Below are positions 18,597 through 28,120 of a stretch of 64,000 nt of DNA, one piece after another; the first letter of the stretch is position 1; each line of letters begins with the position of its first letter. Under the pieces are notes generated by a model. The model saw nothing but the letters and a program-made list of their open reading frames with translations. It searched no databases and had not been told where the DNA came from. Source of the DNA: Holophagaceae bacterium (GTDB lineage: Bacteria; Acidobacteriota; Holophagae; Holophagales; Holophagaceae); contig JADKJH010000002.1 of assembly GCA_016722505.1 (NCBI GenBank), positions 326,001 to 390,000 on the forward strand, in the 5' to 3' direction. The translations under genes and the position numbers were made by a program.

Positions 18597-21170
18597 TCAG
18601 TGGATAGCTTCTGCCTCGATCTCCAATTGGTCATTTTGCACACCCACGCGAGCCAGGGAGCCAGGTTCCAGCCTTCCTTCAAGAATCAGCCTTGATAGCG
18701 GATTGACCACAACATGCTGGATGAGCCGCTTCAAGGGGCGTGCGCCAAGCTGTTCATCAAAGCCTTCCTGCGCCAGCCAGTCCAAGGCTGCATCACTGAC
18801 CTCAAGGCTTAAGCGCCGATCCGCAAGCTGGTCCTCCACGCGCTTGAGTTGAATTTTCGCCACGGCTTTCACATCATTCCGGTCCAATGTCCGGAATGTC
18901 ACCACCTCATCAATCCTGTTCAAGAACTCAGGCCGGAAGTGGGCTCGCAGCGCCTCTTGGATCTCGGTCTGGGCTTTTTCCGCATGGCCGCCCGCTTTGA
19001 AAATCGCCGAGCTGCCCACATTGCTCGTCATGATCACGATGGTGTTGCGGAAATTCACGGTGCGACCCTTGCCGTCCGTGAGTCGGCCGTCTTCTAGAAC
19101 CTGCAGAAACAGGTCGAAGACGCGCGGATGCGCTTTTTCCATCTCGTCCAGCAGGATCACCGCATAGGGCCTGCGGCGGATGGCCTCAGTCAAACGGCCA
19201 CCCTCCTCATAGCCGATGTAGCCCGGCGCGGCGCCGATGAGCCGCGTGGAATCCGCTTCATGGGTGAATTCGCTCATATCAATGCGGACCATGGCGTTCT
19301 CATCGTCAAACAGGAATTCAGCCAGGGCTCTTGCCACCTCTGTTTTCCCCACACCCGTGGGGCCCAGGAACAGGAAGGAACCGATGGGCCGTTTAGGATC
19401 CGCAAGACCCGCTCGATTGCGGCGCAGGGCATCGGAGATGCCTACCAACGCGGCGTCTTGGCCCACCACACGCAAGCGGAGGCGGTCTTCCATGTGAAGC
19501 AGTTTCTGGATTTCTCCTTCCATGAGGCGCGACACCGGAATGCCCGTCCACTTGCTCACGACATTGGCGACATCCTCTTCGCTCACCTCAAGGCGCAGCA
19601 TGGAGGATTCATTTTTCGAACCCGCCTCGATCTGCTTTTCCAGGGCGGGAATCTCGCCGTACTCGAGCCGTGAGGCCCGCTCATATTCGGCCCGGCCCTT
19701 GGCCTGCTCCAGCTCGATGCGCAGATCATCCAATTTTTTCTGCTGGCCACGGGTCTCTTCAATGGCTTTCTTGTCGTTTTCCCATTGGGCCCGAAGCCGC
19801 GAAAGTTCTTCCTTCAACTCGGCGAATTCTCCATCCAGTTCCTTCAAGCGGGCCTTTGAAATGGAATCCTTTTCCTTGGCCAAGGCGTGGCGTTCCAGTT
19901 GCAACTGCATCTCGCGCCGCTCCCGCACATCAATCTCGATGGGCCTGGAATCAAGCTGCATCCGTACGCTGGAGGCCGCCTCATCCATCAGGTCCACGGC
20001 CTTGTCGGGAAGGAAGCGGTCGGCGATATACCGGTTGGAAAGCTGCACGGCCTCCACCAGCGCCGCGTCCTTGATGCGCACGCCATGATGCAATTCGTAG
20101 CGTTCCTTCAAGCCGCGCAGAATCGAAATGGCGTCTTCCACGCTCGGCTCTTCCACGTACACCGGCTGGAAGCACCGCTCCAGAGCTGCATCCTTCTCGA
20201 TGTACTTATGGTATTCATTCAGCGTGGTGGCGCCGATGCAACGCAGATCGCCCCGGGCGAGCGCAGGTTTAAGCAGGTTCGCGGCATCCATGGAACCCTC
20301 GGCAGACCCAGCCCCCACCAGCGTATGCAGCTCATCAATGAAGAGGATGATCTGGCCATCGCTCTCTTCGATTTCCTTCAGGACACCTTTAAGACGCTCC
20401 TCGAACTGGCCCCGGTACTGGGTTCCAGCCACCAGGGAGCCCATGTCCAGCCCCATCAATCGAATGCCCTTGAGGCTTTCGGGCACGTCATTTTTCACAA
20501 TGCGGATGGCCAGACCTTCGGCAATGGCGGTCTTGCCCACACCGGGCTCGCCGATGAGCACGGGATTGTTCTTGGTGCGCCGGGACAACACTTGCAGCAC
20601 CCTGCGGATTTCTTCATCGCGGCCGATGACCGGATCGAGCTTTCCGGCTTCTGCCATCGAAGTGAAATCCTTGGCGTATTTTTGCAGCGCGGCAAATTTC
20701 TCTTCCGCCTTTTCATCTTCAACGCGAGCCCCGGCGCGGCCTTCCTTGATGGCGGCCTCCAGCTTCTTGCGATCCAGCCCAAAGCGCTCCAGCAATTTTT
20801 TAGCATCGGTGGCAGCATTGGAAAAAGCCAGCAGCATGGCATCCGTGGCCAGGAAACGATCGCCGAGGCCTCGGCCGGTATCGCTCGCCACCTCCAGAAA
20901 ATGCCGGAGCCCGGCACCAAGTTGAGGTTCGGATCCCCCGATGGCTTTGGGTAGCTTGTCCACCAATTCATCGGCCCCGTCCTGCAGCCCTTTCATGGAT
21001 TCCGAGGGCAGACCTGCCCTTTCCAAGACGGGGCGGAGCCCCATATCCGGAGCCAGCAGTGCCTGGAACAGGTGCTGAGGCACGATTTCGGGGTGCTGAT
21101 CCGACATCGCATGGGATCGGGCAGCCACCAGGGCGTCATTGGCTTTTTGGGTGAAGGGCAACATGGACAT
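18597..21170 (-). CDS. clpB: ATP-dependent disaggregase ClpB
   Basis: It resolubilises protein aggregates together with DnaK. The 857 residues match the family. In order: the N-terminal Clp repeat domain (about 1-145), first AAA+ module with Walker A GEPGVGKT and Walker B ILFIDELHTLVG, the coiled-coil middle domain rich in Glu/Lys/Arg (about 400-520) that distinguishes ClpB from ClpA, second AAA+ module with GPTGVGKT and ILLDEMEKAHP, and the C-terminal D2-small domain. The ATG has a CGGAGG ribosome site 5 bases upstream, and an AT-rich promoter region precedes it. A VanY-type peptidase gene follows after 26 bases and may be co-transcribed. Confidence 0.97.
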   Translation of the reverse strand: MSMLPFTQKANDALVAARSHAMSDQHPEIVPQHLFQALLAPDMGLRPVLERAGLPSESMKGLQDGADELVDKLPKAIGGSEPQLGAGLRHFLEVASDTGRGLGDRFLATDAMLLAFSNAATDAKKLLERFGLDRKKLEAAIKEGRAGARVEDEKAEEKFAALQKYAKDFTSMAEAGKLDPVIGRDEEIRRVLQVLSRRTKNNPVLIGEPGVGKTAIAEGLAIRIVKNDVPESLKGIRLMGLDMGSLVAGTQYRGQFEERLKGVLKEIEESDGQIILFIDELHTLVGAGSAEGSMDAANLLKPALARGDLRCIGATTLNEYHKYIEKDAALERCFQPVYVEEPSVEDAISILRGLKERYELHHGVRIKDAALVEAVQLSNRYIADRFLPDKAVDLMDEAASSVRMQLDSRPIEIDVRERREMQLQLERHALAKEKDSISKARLKELDGEFAELKEELSRLRAQWENDKKAIEETRGQQKKLDDLRIELEQAKGRAEYERASRLEYGEIPALEKQIEAGSKNESSMLRLEVSEEDVANVVSKWTGIPVSRLMEGEIQKLLHMEDRLRLRVVGQDAALVGISDALRRNRAGLADPKRPIGSFLFLGPTGVGKTEVARALAEFLFDDENAMVRIDMSEFTHEADSTRLIGAAPGYIGYEEGGRLTEAIRRRPYAVILLDEMEKAHPRVFDLFLQVLEDGRLTDGKGRTVNFRNTIVIMTSNVGSSAIFKAGGHAEKAQTEIQEALRAHFRPEFLNRIDEVVTFRTLDRNDVKAVAKIQLKRVEDQLADRRLSLEVSDAALDWLAQEGFDEQLGARPLKRLIQHVVVNPLSRLILEGRLEPGSLARVGVQNDQLEIEAEAIH

Positions 21171-21187
21171 GGGACCTCCGGGACACT

Positions 21188-21216
21188 TATATTGTAATAA
21201 ATTTGATAATTGTCAA
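21188..21216 (-). promoter_or_regulatory. Sigma-70-like promoter of clpB with overlapping palindrome
   Basis: On the minus strand TTGACA (21216-21211) is separated by 17 bases from AATATA (21193-21188). The stretch TTGACAATTATCAA over the -35 box is a near-perfect palindrome and could be an operator. Neither a CIRCE element nor a clear heat-shock sigma motif is visible. The surrounding 60 bases are much more AT-rich than the genes. Confidence 0.5.
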
Positions 21217-21330
21217 CTAAGATTTTATGTTTAAATCAACACCATATTTAATCAAAGCCGCACCCACTGGACCTTTCCATGGGAATTGCTGATGCCCTTG
21301 GTATGCTGAACCTTTGGATTCGAGGTCATC

Positions 21331-22609
21331 GTGAGCCCATCCCCAGAAGCCCAGGACCGGAACGAACGGTTATTGGCAGAAGCGCCCCAAGTCTTCCATG
21401 CCCTTTCACCTCTGGCGCGCAGGGCTTATTTCCCAAAGGGAATCCCGTACCAGGCCAACCAATCGGCCAGTTGCGCCATCAACGCCACCATTGGCCAGAT
21501 CACCGACGGCTATGGCAATCCCCTACCCCCTGGCCCGCCTGGGCGAATTGCTTTCAGGGCTCAATCCCAAGGACGCTTTCCTCTACAGCCCCATCCAAGG
21601 GCGGCCCAAAGCCCGTCAGCTCTGGCACGAGAAACTGGTAAAAGAAGACGCCCGAATGGAAAGCATCGGCCTTCCGGTAGTGACTGCGGGCATCTGCCAC
21701 GCCATTTCCATGGGGGCGGAACTTTTCTTTTCTCCGGGGGACACGCTGTTTCTGCCGGATCTGTATTGGGACAACTACGAGCAGATTTTCGGTATCCGGC
21801 TGGAGGGCCGCATCGAGCGCTATCCGTTTTATTCTCCGGACCTGTCCAGCTTCAATGTGGAAGGACTTCGGCATTCGCTGGCTCAAACGACTGGCAAGAT
21901 CCACGTGTTGCTCGATTTCCCCAGCAATCCCAGCGGCTACTCGCCCACGCCAGAGGAGATGAAGGCCATCGCCGAAGTGCTGGTCCAGGCCGCGGCTTCA
22001 CGCACCGTTGTTGTTTATTGCGACGACGCCTACCACGGGCTGGTATTCGAAAAGACAGCCACGAGCAAAAGCCTTTTCTTTGAACTGATCGGACGGCATC
22101 CGAATCTCATCCCGCTGAAATGCGACGGCATCACCAAGGAGCTGAGTTTCTTTGGCGGCCGTGTGGGGTTCCTCACGTTCGGCACCTCCGTGGCCGCTTC
22201 GGAAATCCTGGTGGACAAGTCCAAGTCCCTAATCCGGAGCGGCATCGGCAGCCCCGTGGGCATCAGCCAATACTTGATGGAAGAGGAATTGATGGATGCC
22301 CGCCACGATGAAAGCTTCGAATCCATGCGGGAGATCCTGGAGCGCCGCTATCGCATCCTGAAAAACGCGCTTTCCAAACCCACCGAGCAGTGGACTGTTT
22401 ATCCGTTCAACGCCGGATGTTTCTGCCTGCTGAAACTGCGGGAAGGCCTAGACGCTGAAGACATCCGCCAACGCCTGATCACTGAAGAAAGCGTCGGTGT
22501 GGTGAACCACAGCGACCGGCATCTCCGATTGGCCTTCTGTTCTCTGAAAGAAGAAGTCATCGAGCCACTAGTGGAAGCATTGGAGCGAGTTTGCGGGAAC
22601 AGAAAATAA
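21331..22609 (+). CDS. Class I/II pyridoxal-phosphate aminotransferase with a single-base frameshift
   Basis: Two overlapping frames together make one aminotransferase of about 425 residues. The N-terminal part (GTG at 21331, GAGG site 5 bases before; SPLARRAYFPKGIPYQ...NATIGQITDGYGNPLP) is in one frame, and the rest (LARLGELLSGLNPKDAFLY...) continues in another. The join falls at a run of five C residues (21526-21530); four would restore GNPLPLARLGEL, as expected for the family. PLP-binding features follow: DFPSNPSGYSP, YCDDAYHG and the Lys region in GITKELSFFGGRVG. Either the gene is newly broken or the C run was miscalled; all else is intact, which favours the latter. The amino-acid substrate is not assignable. 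The stop abuts the inverted repeat of the GxxExxY element. Confidence 0.75.
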
Positions 22610-23083
22610 CTACGCGAAGGTTTTGAAGGAAGCGAAGGCTGGGAAGGTGTATATGGATATTGATCCGCTATCTACAGAAATCATCGGCCTGGCCATCAAA
22701 GTTCAGCGGACTTTAGGCCCCGGGCTTCTAGAGTCGGCCTATCGAACCTGCCTCGCCCATGAATTGCGAATGGCTGGACACAAGGTGGAGGAGGAGAAAC
22801 CACTTGAAATCAGGTACCAAGGCTTGGTGCTCCCACAAGCCTATCGGCTCGATGTGGTTGTGGACGATACTTTGATCTTGGAAATCAACACCGTCGAAAA
22901 ACCGTTAAAAGTCCATGAAGCTCAACTCTTCACATACCTGCGATTCAATGAAAAGAGTATCGGCCTGCTCCTGAATTTCTGGTCATGGCCCTTGAAGGAG
23001 GGTGGGATCAAACGAATTGTCCGATCCCCGCAAACCCAATAATTTCTTCGCCACCTTCTTTACCTTCCTCACCTTCGCGTAGT
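22609..23083. mobile_element. GxxExxY gene cassette bounded by inverted repeats
   Basis: ACTACGCGAAGGT at 22609-22621 is repeated as a perfect inverted copy at 23071-23083, the two ends of a 475-bp unit. Inside each end the sequence continues as degenerate GAAGG units (left arm to about 22648; right arm from about 23045), so the arms are low-complexity direct repeats facing each other. The only gene inside is the GxxExxY ORF. The left end touches the stop codon of the aminotransferase, and the right end lies 20 bases before mutS. Gene-plus-arms looks like a discrete insertion; its transposition is inferred. Confidence 0.6.
22653..23042 (+). CDS. GxxExxY family protein (PD-(D/E)XK-like)
   Basis: A 129-residue protein with the name-giving motif in GPGLLESAYRTCL and the family ending LLLNFWSWPLKEGGIKRIV. 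The family is placed in the PD-(D/E)XK nuclease-like superfamily and its function is unknown. The core strand reads YRLDVVVDDTLILEINTVEK; the usual E-x-K (ELKAVE) is E-x-N here, so the catalytic Lys appears lost and nuclease activity is doubtful. The ATG at 22653 is preferred; an in-frame start at 22623 would translate part of the inverted-repeat arm. The gene sits alone in a cassette with terminal inverted repeats between an aminotransferase gene and mutS. Confidence 0.8.
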   Translation: MDIDPLSTEIIGLAIKVQRTLGPGLLESAYRTCLAHELRMAGHKVEEEKPLEIRYQGLVLPQAYRLDVVVDDTLILEINTVEKPLKVHEAQLFTYLRFNEKSIGLLLNFWSWPLKEGGIKRIVRSPQTQ

Positions 23084-23103
23084 GCCTTTTTCTCCAGGAA
23101 CCC

Positions 23104-25650
23104 ATGTCCACCCCGATGATGCTTCAGATCGCGGGCCTCAAGCGTGAGGCGGGCAGCGCGATCCTGCTCACCCGGATGGGGGACTTCTACGAAATTTTGG
23201 GTGAGGATGCGGTGCTGGCGGCACCTGTGCTGGAAATCGCGCTCACCGCGCGTGGCAAGGGCACCGATGCTGAAATACCCATGTGCGGGGTGCCTCATTT
23301 CGCCTTGGAAAGCTATCTCCCAAAGCTGCTGGCGGCGGGCTTCAGCGCGGCCATCGCCGAACCCACCGCGAAACCTGAGGAAGTGAAAGGCCTGCTGCCC
23401 CGCGCCATCAAGCGCATCATCACTCCTGGCACTTGGCTGGATGACGATGGCCGATGGCTCGCCTCGGTGCATCGCACCGATACCCAATGGGGCATCGCGC
23501 TCTTGCAATTGGCCAGCGGCCAGATCCGCGTGCTGCCTGGCGAAGGCGCCGCGGCTTTGATGGCCACACTGGAACGTCTCTCGCCCCAGGAGCTGTTGCT
23601 GCCCGAAGGAGCAGAACCGCCCATGGCCCCAGGGATCACCACCCAACGCCTTCCCGCGTGGCGATTCGAGGTTTCACGCGCAACACAGCAGATCCTGGCC
23701 TTCTTTGGTTGGCAACATCTGGAGGGTGTGGGACTTGACCCCTACCCGGCTGCCATCGGTGCCCTAGGTGCCCTGCTGGATCAGATCGAGATCACCCAGA
23801 AAGGCCGCCCCGCCCATCTCCAGGGCGTATCGCTGGAACTGGGTGCCGCGGGTCCGCTGCTGGATGCCACCAGCGCAAGGCATCTGGAACTCTTCACCAA
23901 TACGCTGGATGGAAGCAAGCAGGGCAGCTTGCTCGCCCTGCTGGACCAGTGCCGCACGCGCATGGGGTCGCGCCTGCTCCGAGGCTGGCTCGAGTCGCCC
24001 TTGCGGGACCGGGATGCGCTAGAACACCGCTGGTCGCAGGTAGCTTGGCTGACCGAGGATAGCCGGCGGGAGCCGCTGCAAAAACTTTTCGCAAAGGTGC
24101 CGGATCTGGACCGGCTGCTGGGCCGTGTTGCCCTGGCCCTCGCCACGCCACCGGAAGTGGCGCAACTGCGCGATGGACTGGCGGCCTTGCAGGGCCTTCC
24201 ATCATTGCTGCGGGACCGTGGCTGGTTTGGCGATGCGGCGGACTTGGGGCTCTGGCCTGAGTCAACTCCTCTCTGCACAGAACTGATGAAGGAACTGCAA
24301 CGCTGCGTGGAAGATTCGCCCTCTCTCGACTTTGATAAAAGCGGGGTCATCCGGGACGGTGTGGATGCGGAGTTGGACGCCGTCCGGCGATTGGCCCGAG
24401 ACGCAAAGCAGGTAATGCTCGAACTGGAAGAGGAAGAGCGCGCGGCATCAGGCATCGGCAGCCTGAAAATCAAATACAACCGCGTTTTCGGCTACTACTT
24501 CGAGATCACCAAATCCAATCTGGCTGCGGCCCCGCAGCATTTCATACGGAAGCAGACCCTGGCCAACGCCGAGCGCTTCACCACCGAAAAATTGCTGGCA
24601 TTTGAACAACGGCTGGTGAGCGCGGAAAGCGATCAAGTGCGCCTGGAGACACGCCAGTTCAAACGGCTCTTGGACACGGTGCTTGCAGCAAGGGCGGAAG
24701 TCACCACCCTCTCAAGGATCGTCGCGGCCCTTGATCTGCTGTGCGCCTTCGCGGAACGCGCCCGGCATAGCGGGTGGATGCGGCCTGAATTGAGCGACGC
24801 ACGGGAGTTGGTGCTCGCTGGCGCACGCCATCCCATGCTCGAAGCGAGGCTTGGACGCGAATGCATCCCCAATGATCTGAACCTGGCCCAAGCGCAAGCC
24901 ATGGCGGTGGTGACGGGTCCGAACATGGGCGGCAAGTCCACCTTCCTGCGTACGGCGGCTCTGCTGGTGGTGCTGGCGCAGACCGGCTCTTTCGTGCCGG
25001 CGGAATTCATGCGCTTCGGTATCACGGATCGCATTTTCACGCGGATCGGCGCGTCGGATTTCCTCGCCAAGGGACAATCCACGTTCATGGTCGAGATGAC
25101 CGAAACCGCTCGGATTCTGAACCAGGTGACGCCCGCGAGCCTGGTGATCCTGGACGAGATCGGCCGCGGGACCAGCACCCGCGATGGCCTCGCGCTGGCC
25201 GAAGCCATCGCGTTGTATCTTCGGGATCTCAAGGGCGGTGAGCCGCGCACGCTCTTCGCCACGCATTTTTTCGAGATGACTGTCCTCGCGGACCATCCGC
25301 GCATCCAGAACCTCCATGTGGAGGTCCAGGAATGGGAGGACCAATTGCTCTTCCTGCACCGCATCGCACTGGGCCCAGCGGATCGCAGTTATGGAATCCA
25401 GGTCGCCAAGCTGGCTGGCCTGCCCCGTTCGGTGATCGCCAAGGCGCAAAGGTTGTTGGCGGAATCCGAGGATGAACCCGCCGTGCGCCGGAATCTGGCG
25501 CCGGTCCAGGCGCAGCAGCCCCTGCTGCCCATGTTCGAACAGGGACCCGATCCCTTGCGGGAGGAACTTGAAGCACTGGACCTCAAGCGCATGACGCCCC
25601 TGGAGGTGATGGTCTGGGTGGCGGCGAAACAGGATGCGGATAAGCGCTGA
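23104..25650 (+). CDS. mutS: DNA mismatch repair protein MutS
   Basis: It binds base mismatches and small loops and starts repair with MutL. The 848 residues match the family. The N-terminal mismatch-binding domain starts TPMMLQIAGLK and has the wedge motif GDFYEI (Phe-x-Glu). The connector, lever and clamp domains follow (about 125-560). The ATPase core has Walker A GPNMGGKSTFLRT, the ST motif DFLAKGQSTFMVEM, and Walker B LVILDEIGRGTSTRDG with the downstream ATHFFEM His. The C-terminal helix-turn-helix and dimer region is present (MTPLEVMVWVAAK). It lies 20 bases after the GxxExxY cassette and is convergent with a hybrid kinase gene, with 16 bases between stops. Confidence 0.97.
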   Translation: MSTPMMLQIAGLKREAGSAILLTRMGDFYEILGEDAVLAAPVLEIALTARGKGTDAEIPMCGVPHFALESYLPKLLAAGFSAAIAEPTAKPEEVKGLLPRAIKRIITPGTWLDDDGRWLASVHRTDTQWGIALLQLASGQIRVLPGEGAAALMATLERLSPQELLLPEGAEPPMAPGITTQRLPAWRFEVSRATQQILAFFGWQHLEGVGLDPYPAAIGALGALLDQIEITQKGRPAHLQGVSLELGAAGPLLDATSARHLELFTNTLDGSKQGSLLALLDQCRTRMGSRLLRGWLESPLRDRDALEHRWSQVAWLTEDSRREPLQKLFAKVPDLDRLLGRVALALATPPEVAQLRDGLAALQGLPSLLRDRGWFGDAADLGLWPESTPLCTELMKELQRCVEDSPSLDFDKSGVIRDGVDAELDAVRRLARDAKQVMLELEEEERAASGIGSLKIKYNRVFGYYFEITKSNLAAAPQHFIRKQTLANAERFTTEKLLAFEQRLVSAESDQVRLETRQFKRLLDTVLAARAEVTTLSRIVAALDLLCAFAERARHSGWMRPELSDARELVLAGARHPMLEARLGRECIPNDLNLAQAQAMAVVTGPNMGGKSTFLRTAALLVVLAQTGSFVPAEFMRFGITDRIFTRIGASDFLAKGQSTFMVEMTETARILNQVTPASLVILDEIGRGTSTRDGLALAEAIALYLRDLKGGEPRTLFATHFFEMTVLADHPRIQNLHVEVQEWEDQLLFLHRIALGPADRSYGIQVAKLAGLPRSVIAKAQRLLAESEDEPAVRRNLAPVQAQQPLLPMFEQGPDPLREELEALDLKRMTPLEVMVWVAAKQDADKR

Positions 25651-25666
25651 CTCCTGCCGCCGGATT

Positions 25667-28111
25667 TCACACAGCCCCGGCCAGGCTTCTCATGGCCTCC
25701 CTCACTTGGCCCATCGCCGCTTCGACATCACGCCACTCGTTGCTTTTGGCGACCGTCTCCAGTTCTTTTGCTTTCTGCGCCAAAGCAGCCGCACCAATCA
25801 TGGCGCTGGCGCCCTGGATGCGATGGGCCTGACGCGCCAGCGAATCCTGGTCCCTCAGCTCAAAGCACTGATTTAACACCTCCAGGTCAGCGCGGGCGGC
25901 CGTTCGAAAATCTTCCAATATCTCGAGGGCCGCCGACAGGTCATTCCCACACAGTGCCAATAACGCCCCGCGGTCCAGATCGCTGGGCAATTGCTTTTCT
26001 GTGCCACGCGCTCCAGTGCGTTCTTGTGGAACTTCCAGCTCTTGGAGGTGGGGCAACCATTGGCGCAGTTTGGATGCCAGGACGGGAATGCTCACCGGTT
26101 TTGTCAGGTAGTCATCCATGCCCAGCGCGAGGCAGCGTTCAGCTTCTCCCTGAAGCACATTGGCGGTGATCGCGATGACCGGAGTCCGGACCAGCCCATG
26201 CGCCGCTTCCCACTGGCGGATGGCCGTCGTGAGCTGGTAGCCGTCCATGCCCGGCATATGCAGATCCGTAAGGACCAATGCGTGGCGTCCGGTCTTCCAT
26301 TGTTCCAGGGCATCCAAGCCATCCTTGGCCAATTCCAAGGCAAAGCCCGCAAGATTCAATTGCCGGCTCAGCACCTCACGATTCGTGGGATGGTCTTCGG
26401 CCAACAAGACCAGGCTTCGGCCTTCTATTGCTTCCTCTACGCTGGGCGCGGGGCGGATGAACTCCGCGGTTTTCGCCACATCGGGCAATTCCGATTCAAC
26501 AATGTTCCGGACATCGCCGATGGGGAAGACCGCAGAAAAGGCCATGGTCGTGCCCTTCCCCGGCTCGCTTCGCATGGTGATCTCGCCGCTCATCAGATCA
26601 CCAAGATGGCGGCAGATGACAAGCCCGAGGCCTGTGCCGCCAAACCGGCGCGTGGTGCTCGACTCGCCCTGGGAAAACGGATGGAAAAGGCTGGCCTGAT
26701 TTTCTTCGGAGACTCCAATGCCGGTGTCCTCGACTTCAAAAATGACCCTTTCGGCATCCTCCGTGGAATCCAGGCACCGGACCCTGACCGTGATGCTTCC
26801 TTTAGGCGTGAATTTTATGGCGTTGCTCATGAAATTATTCAGAATCTGATTCACCCGAACCGGGTCGGCCACATGAGCCGGACTAAGGGCATCGCTTATT
26901 TCACTGCGGAGCTGGAGTCCTTTGCTGGACGCAGTCTGCGCAAATTCTGTGACTGCCGCTTCCACCAATTTGGGAATGGAAATCGTTTCAGGCGCCAACA
27001 CCAGCTTGCCAGCCTCGATCTTTGAAAAATCCAGGATATCCCCGATGATGCGCAACAGGCTTTGCGCTGAATTCCGGATGATGTTCACCGACCGGCGCTG
27101 GTCGTTGTCCAGGCTCCCAAGGGAAAGCACCTCGATCATCCCATTGATGCCGATGAGAGGGGTGCGGACCTCATGGCTCATTGCCGCCAGGAAAGCCGAT
27201 TTCGCGCGATTCCCCGCCTGGGCTTCGGCCTCACGCTCACGCAACTCAATTTCCAGTGCTTTTATTTCCGTCAAATCCGTGATCACAGTCAATCTGCCCA
27301 AAGAGCCGCCATCAGCCCCCCTGAGGAGCGACATGGCGACCATCACTGGAACTTTGGCGCCATCCCGGCGGAGCAGGTTGAGTTCCAAGGGAGGGAACGG
27401 GCCCATCACATTCATGGCATCGTGCATGTCGCGGCTCGATTCCACCGGCCGTCCATAAAAACCGCTAAGCCGGCGGTAGAAGGCCTCCGCATCGCTCGGG
27501 GCCAGCCAGACAATGGGATGGGTTCCGACTATTTCATTTGATGTGTAGCCCAACAGCCGCTCTAGGAAAGGATTGATGGAAAGGATCAGGGAATCCCGGT
27601 CCTGGGTGAGGATGCCCACGGAAGCTGAGTCCACCAACGTGCGCAAGAACGCTTCGCGCTGCCCCAGGTTTTTATTCGCCTCCCGCAGCTGGCCCAAGGC
27701 GCTCCGCAGTTCCGCTTCATATCCGACAATCGCGCCGCGCATATCGAGGAAGGCCCGGGTCACTTCCCCAAGTTCGCCATTGGGGATGGAAACGGGGTAT
27801 TCCTTGAAGTCCCGCATCTCCAGACGCCGCGCCATTCCGGCCATGGCCTGGACTTGGCGTGTGACGCTGCGCAAGATCGCCAGTCCTAAAACCATCGCAA
27901 GGAACAAGCCAGTCATGGTGAAGGCTAATAGCAAGTATTCAGCCGTTAAATGTTCTTTACCGATCGAATGGGCCTGGATATACCGGTAAACCCACCAATA
28001 GACCACCATGGTGGTTGAACACCCCACCAGCACCACCGCCATCCATGCGTACAGCAGCTGCCGAAGGCTGAAGCGCTCCAGGAATCTGAGGAACCTATCG
28101 TTGAATTTCAT
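25667..28111 (-). CDS. Membrane-bound hybrid sensor histidine kinase (TM, PAS, HisKA, HATPase, REC, Hpt)
   Basis: An 814-residue kinase. Two membrane segments (about 20-42 and 60-82) enclose only a short loop. A HAMP-like linker (about 83-135), a coil, a PAS domain (about 150-285), HisKA with His near 313 (SHEVRTPL), HATPase (DTGIGV, GGTGLGL), a receiver (LTDLHMPGMDG) and an Hpt (AHRIQGASAM) follow. The kinase-to-Hpt half is closely similar to the last 500 residues of the giant kinase encoded at 1035-6134, so the two probably arose by duplication and domain swapping. It starts 9 bases after the stop of a REC-EAL gene on the same strand; the two likely form an operon in which phosphorelay controls cyclic di-GMP breakdown. 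Confidence 0.92.
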   Translation of the reverse strand: MKFNDRFLRFLERFSLRQLLYAWMAVVLVGCSTTMVVYWWVYRYIQAHSIGKEHLTAEYLLLAFTMTGLFLAMVLGLAILRSVTRQVQAMAGMARRLEMRDFKEYPVSIPNGELGEVTRAFLDMRGAIVGYEAELRSALGQLREANKNLGQREAFLRTLVDSASVGILTQDRDSLILSINPFLERLLGYTSNEIVGTHPIVWLAPSDAEAFYRRLSGFYGRPVESSRDMHDAMNVMGPFPPLELNLLRRDGAKVPVMVAMSLLRGADGGSLGRLTVITDLTEIKALEIELREREAEAQAGNRAKSAFLAAMSHEVRTPLIGINGMIEVLSLGSLDNDQRRSVNIIRNSAQSLLRIIGDILDFSKIEAGKLVLAPETISIPKLVEAAVTEFAQTASSKGLQLRSEISDALSPAHVADPVRVNQILNNFMSNAIKFTPKGSITVRVRCLDSTEDAERVIFEVEDTGIGVSEENQASLFHPFSQGESSTTRRFGGTGLGLVICRHLGDLMSGEITMRSEPGKGTTMAFSAVFPIGDVRNIVESELPDVAKTAEFIRPAPSVEEAIEGRSLVLLAEDHPTNREVLSRQLNLAGFALELAKDGLDALEQWKTGRHALVLTDLHMPGMDGYQLTTAIRQWEAAHGLVRTPVIAITANVLQGEAERCLALGMDDYLTKPVSIPVLASKLRQWLPHLQELEVPQERTGARGTEKQLPSDLDRGALLALCGNDLSAALEILEDFRTAARADLEVLNQCFELRDQDSLARQAHRIQGASAMIGAAALAQKAKELETVAKSNEWRDVEAAMGQVREAMRSLAGAV

Positions 28112-28120
28112 GATCTGGCA

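Noticed and set aside
19887..20954. 355-codon plus-strand ORF inside clpB
   Set aside because: It lies wholly within the conserved ATPase gene and is explained as a mirror of its codon bias.
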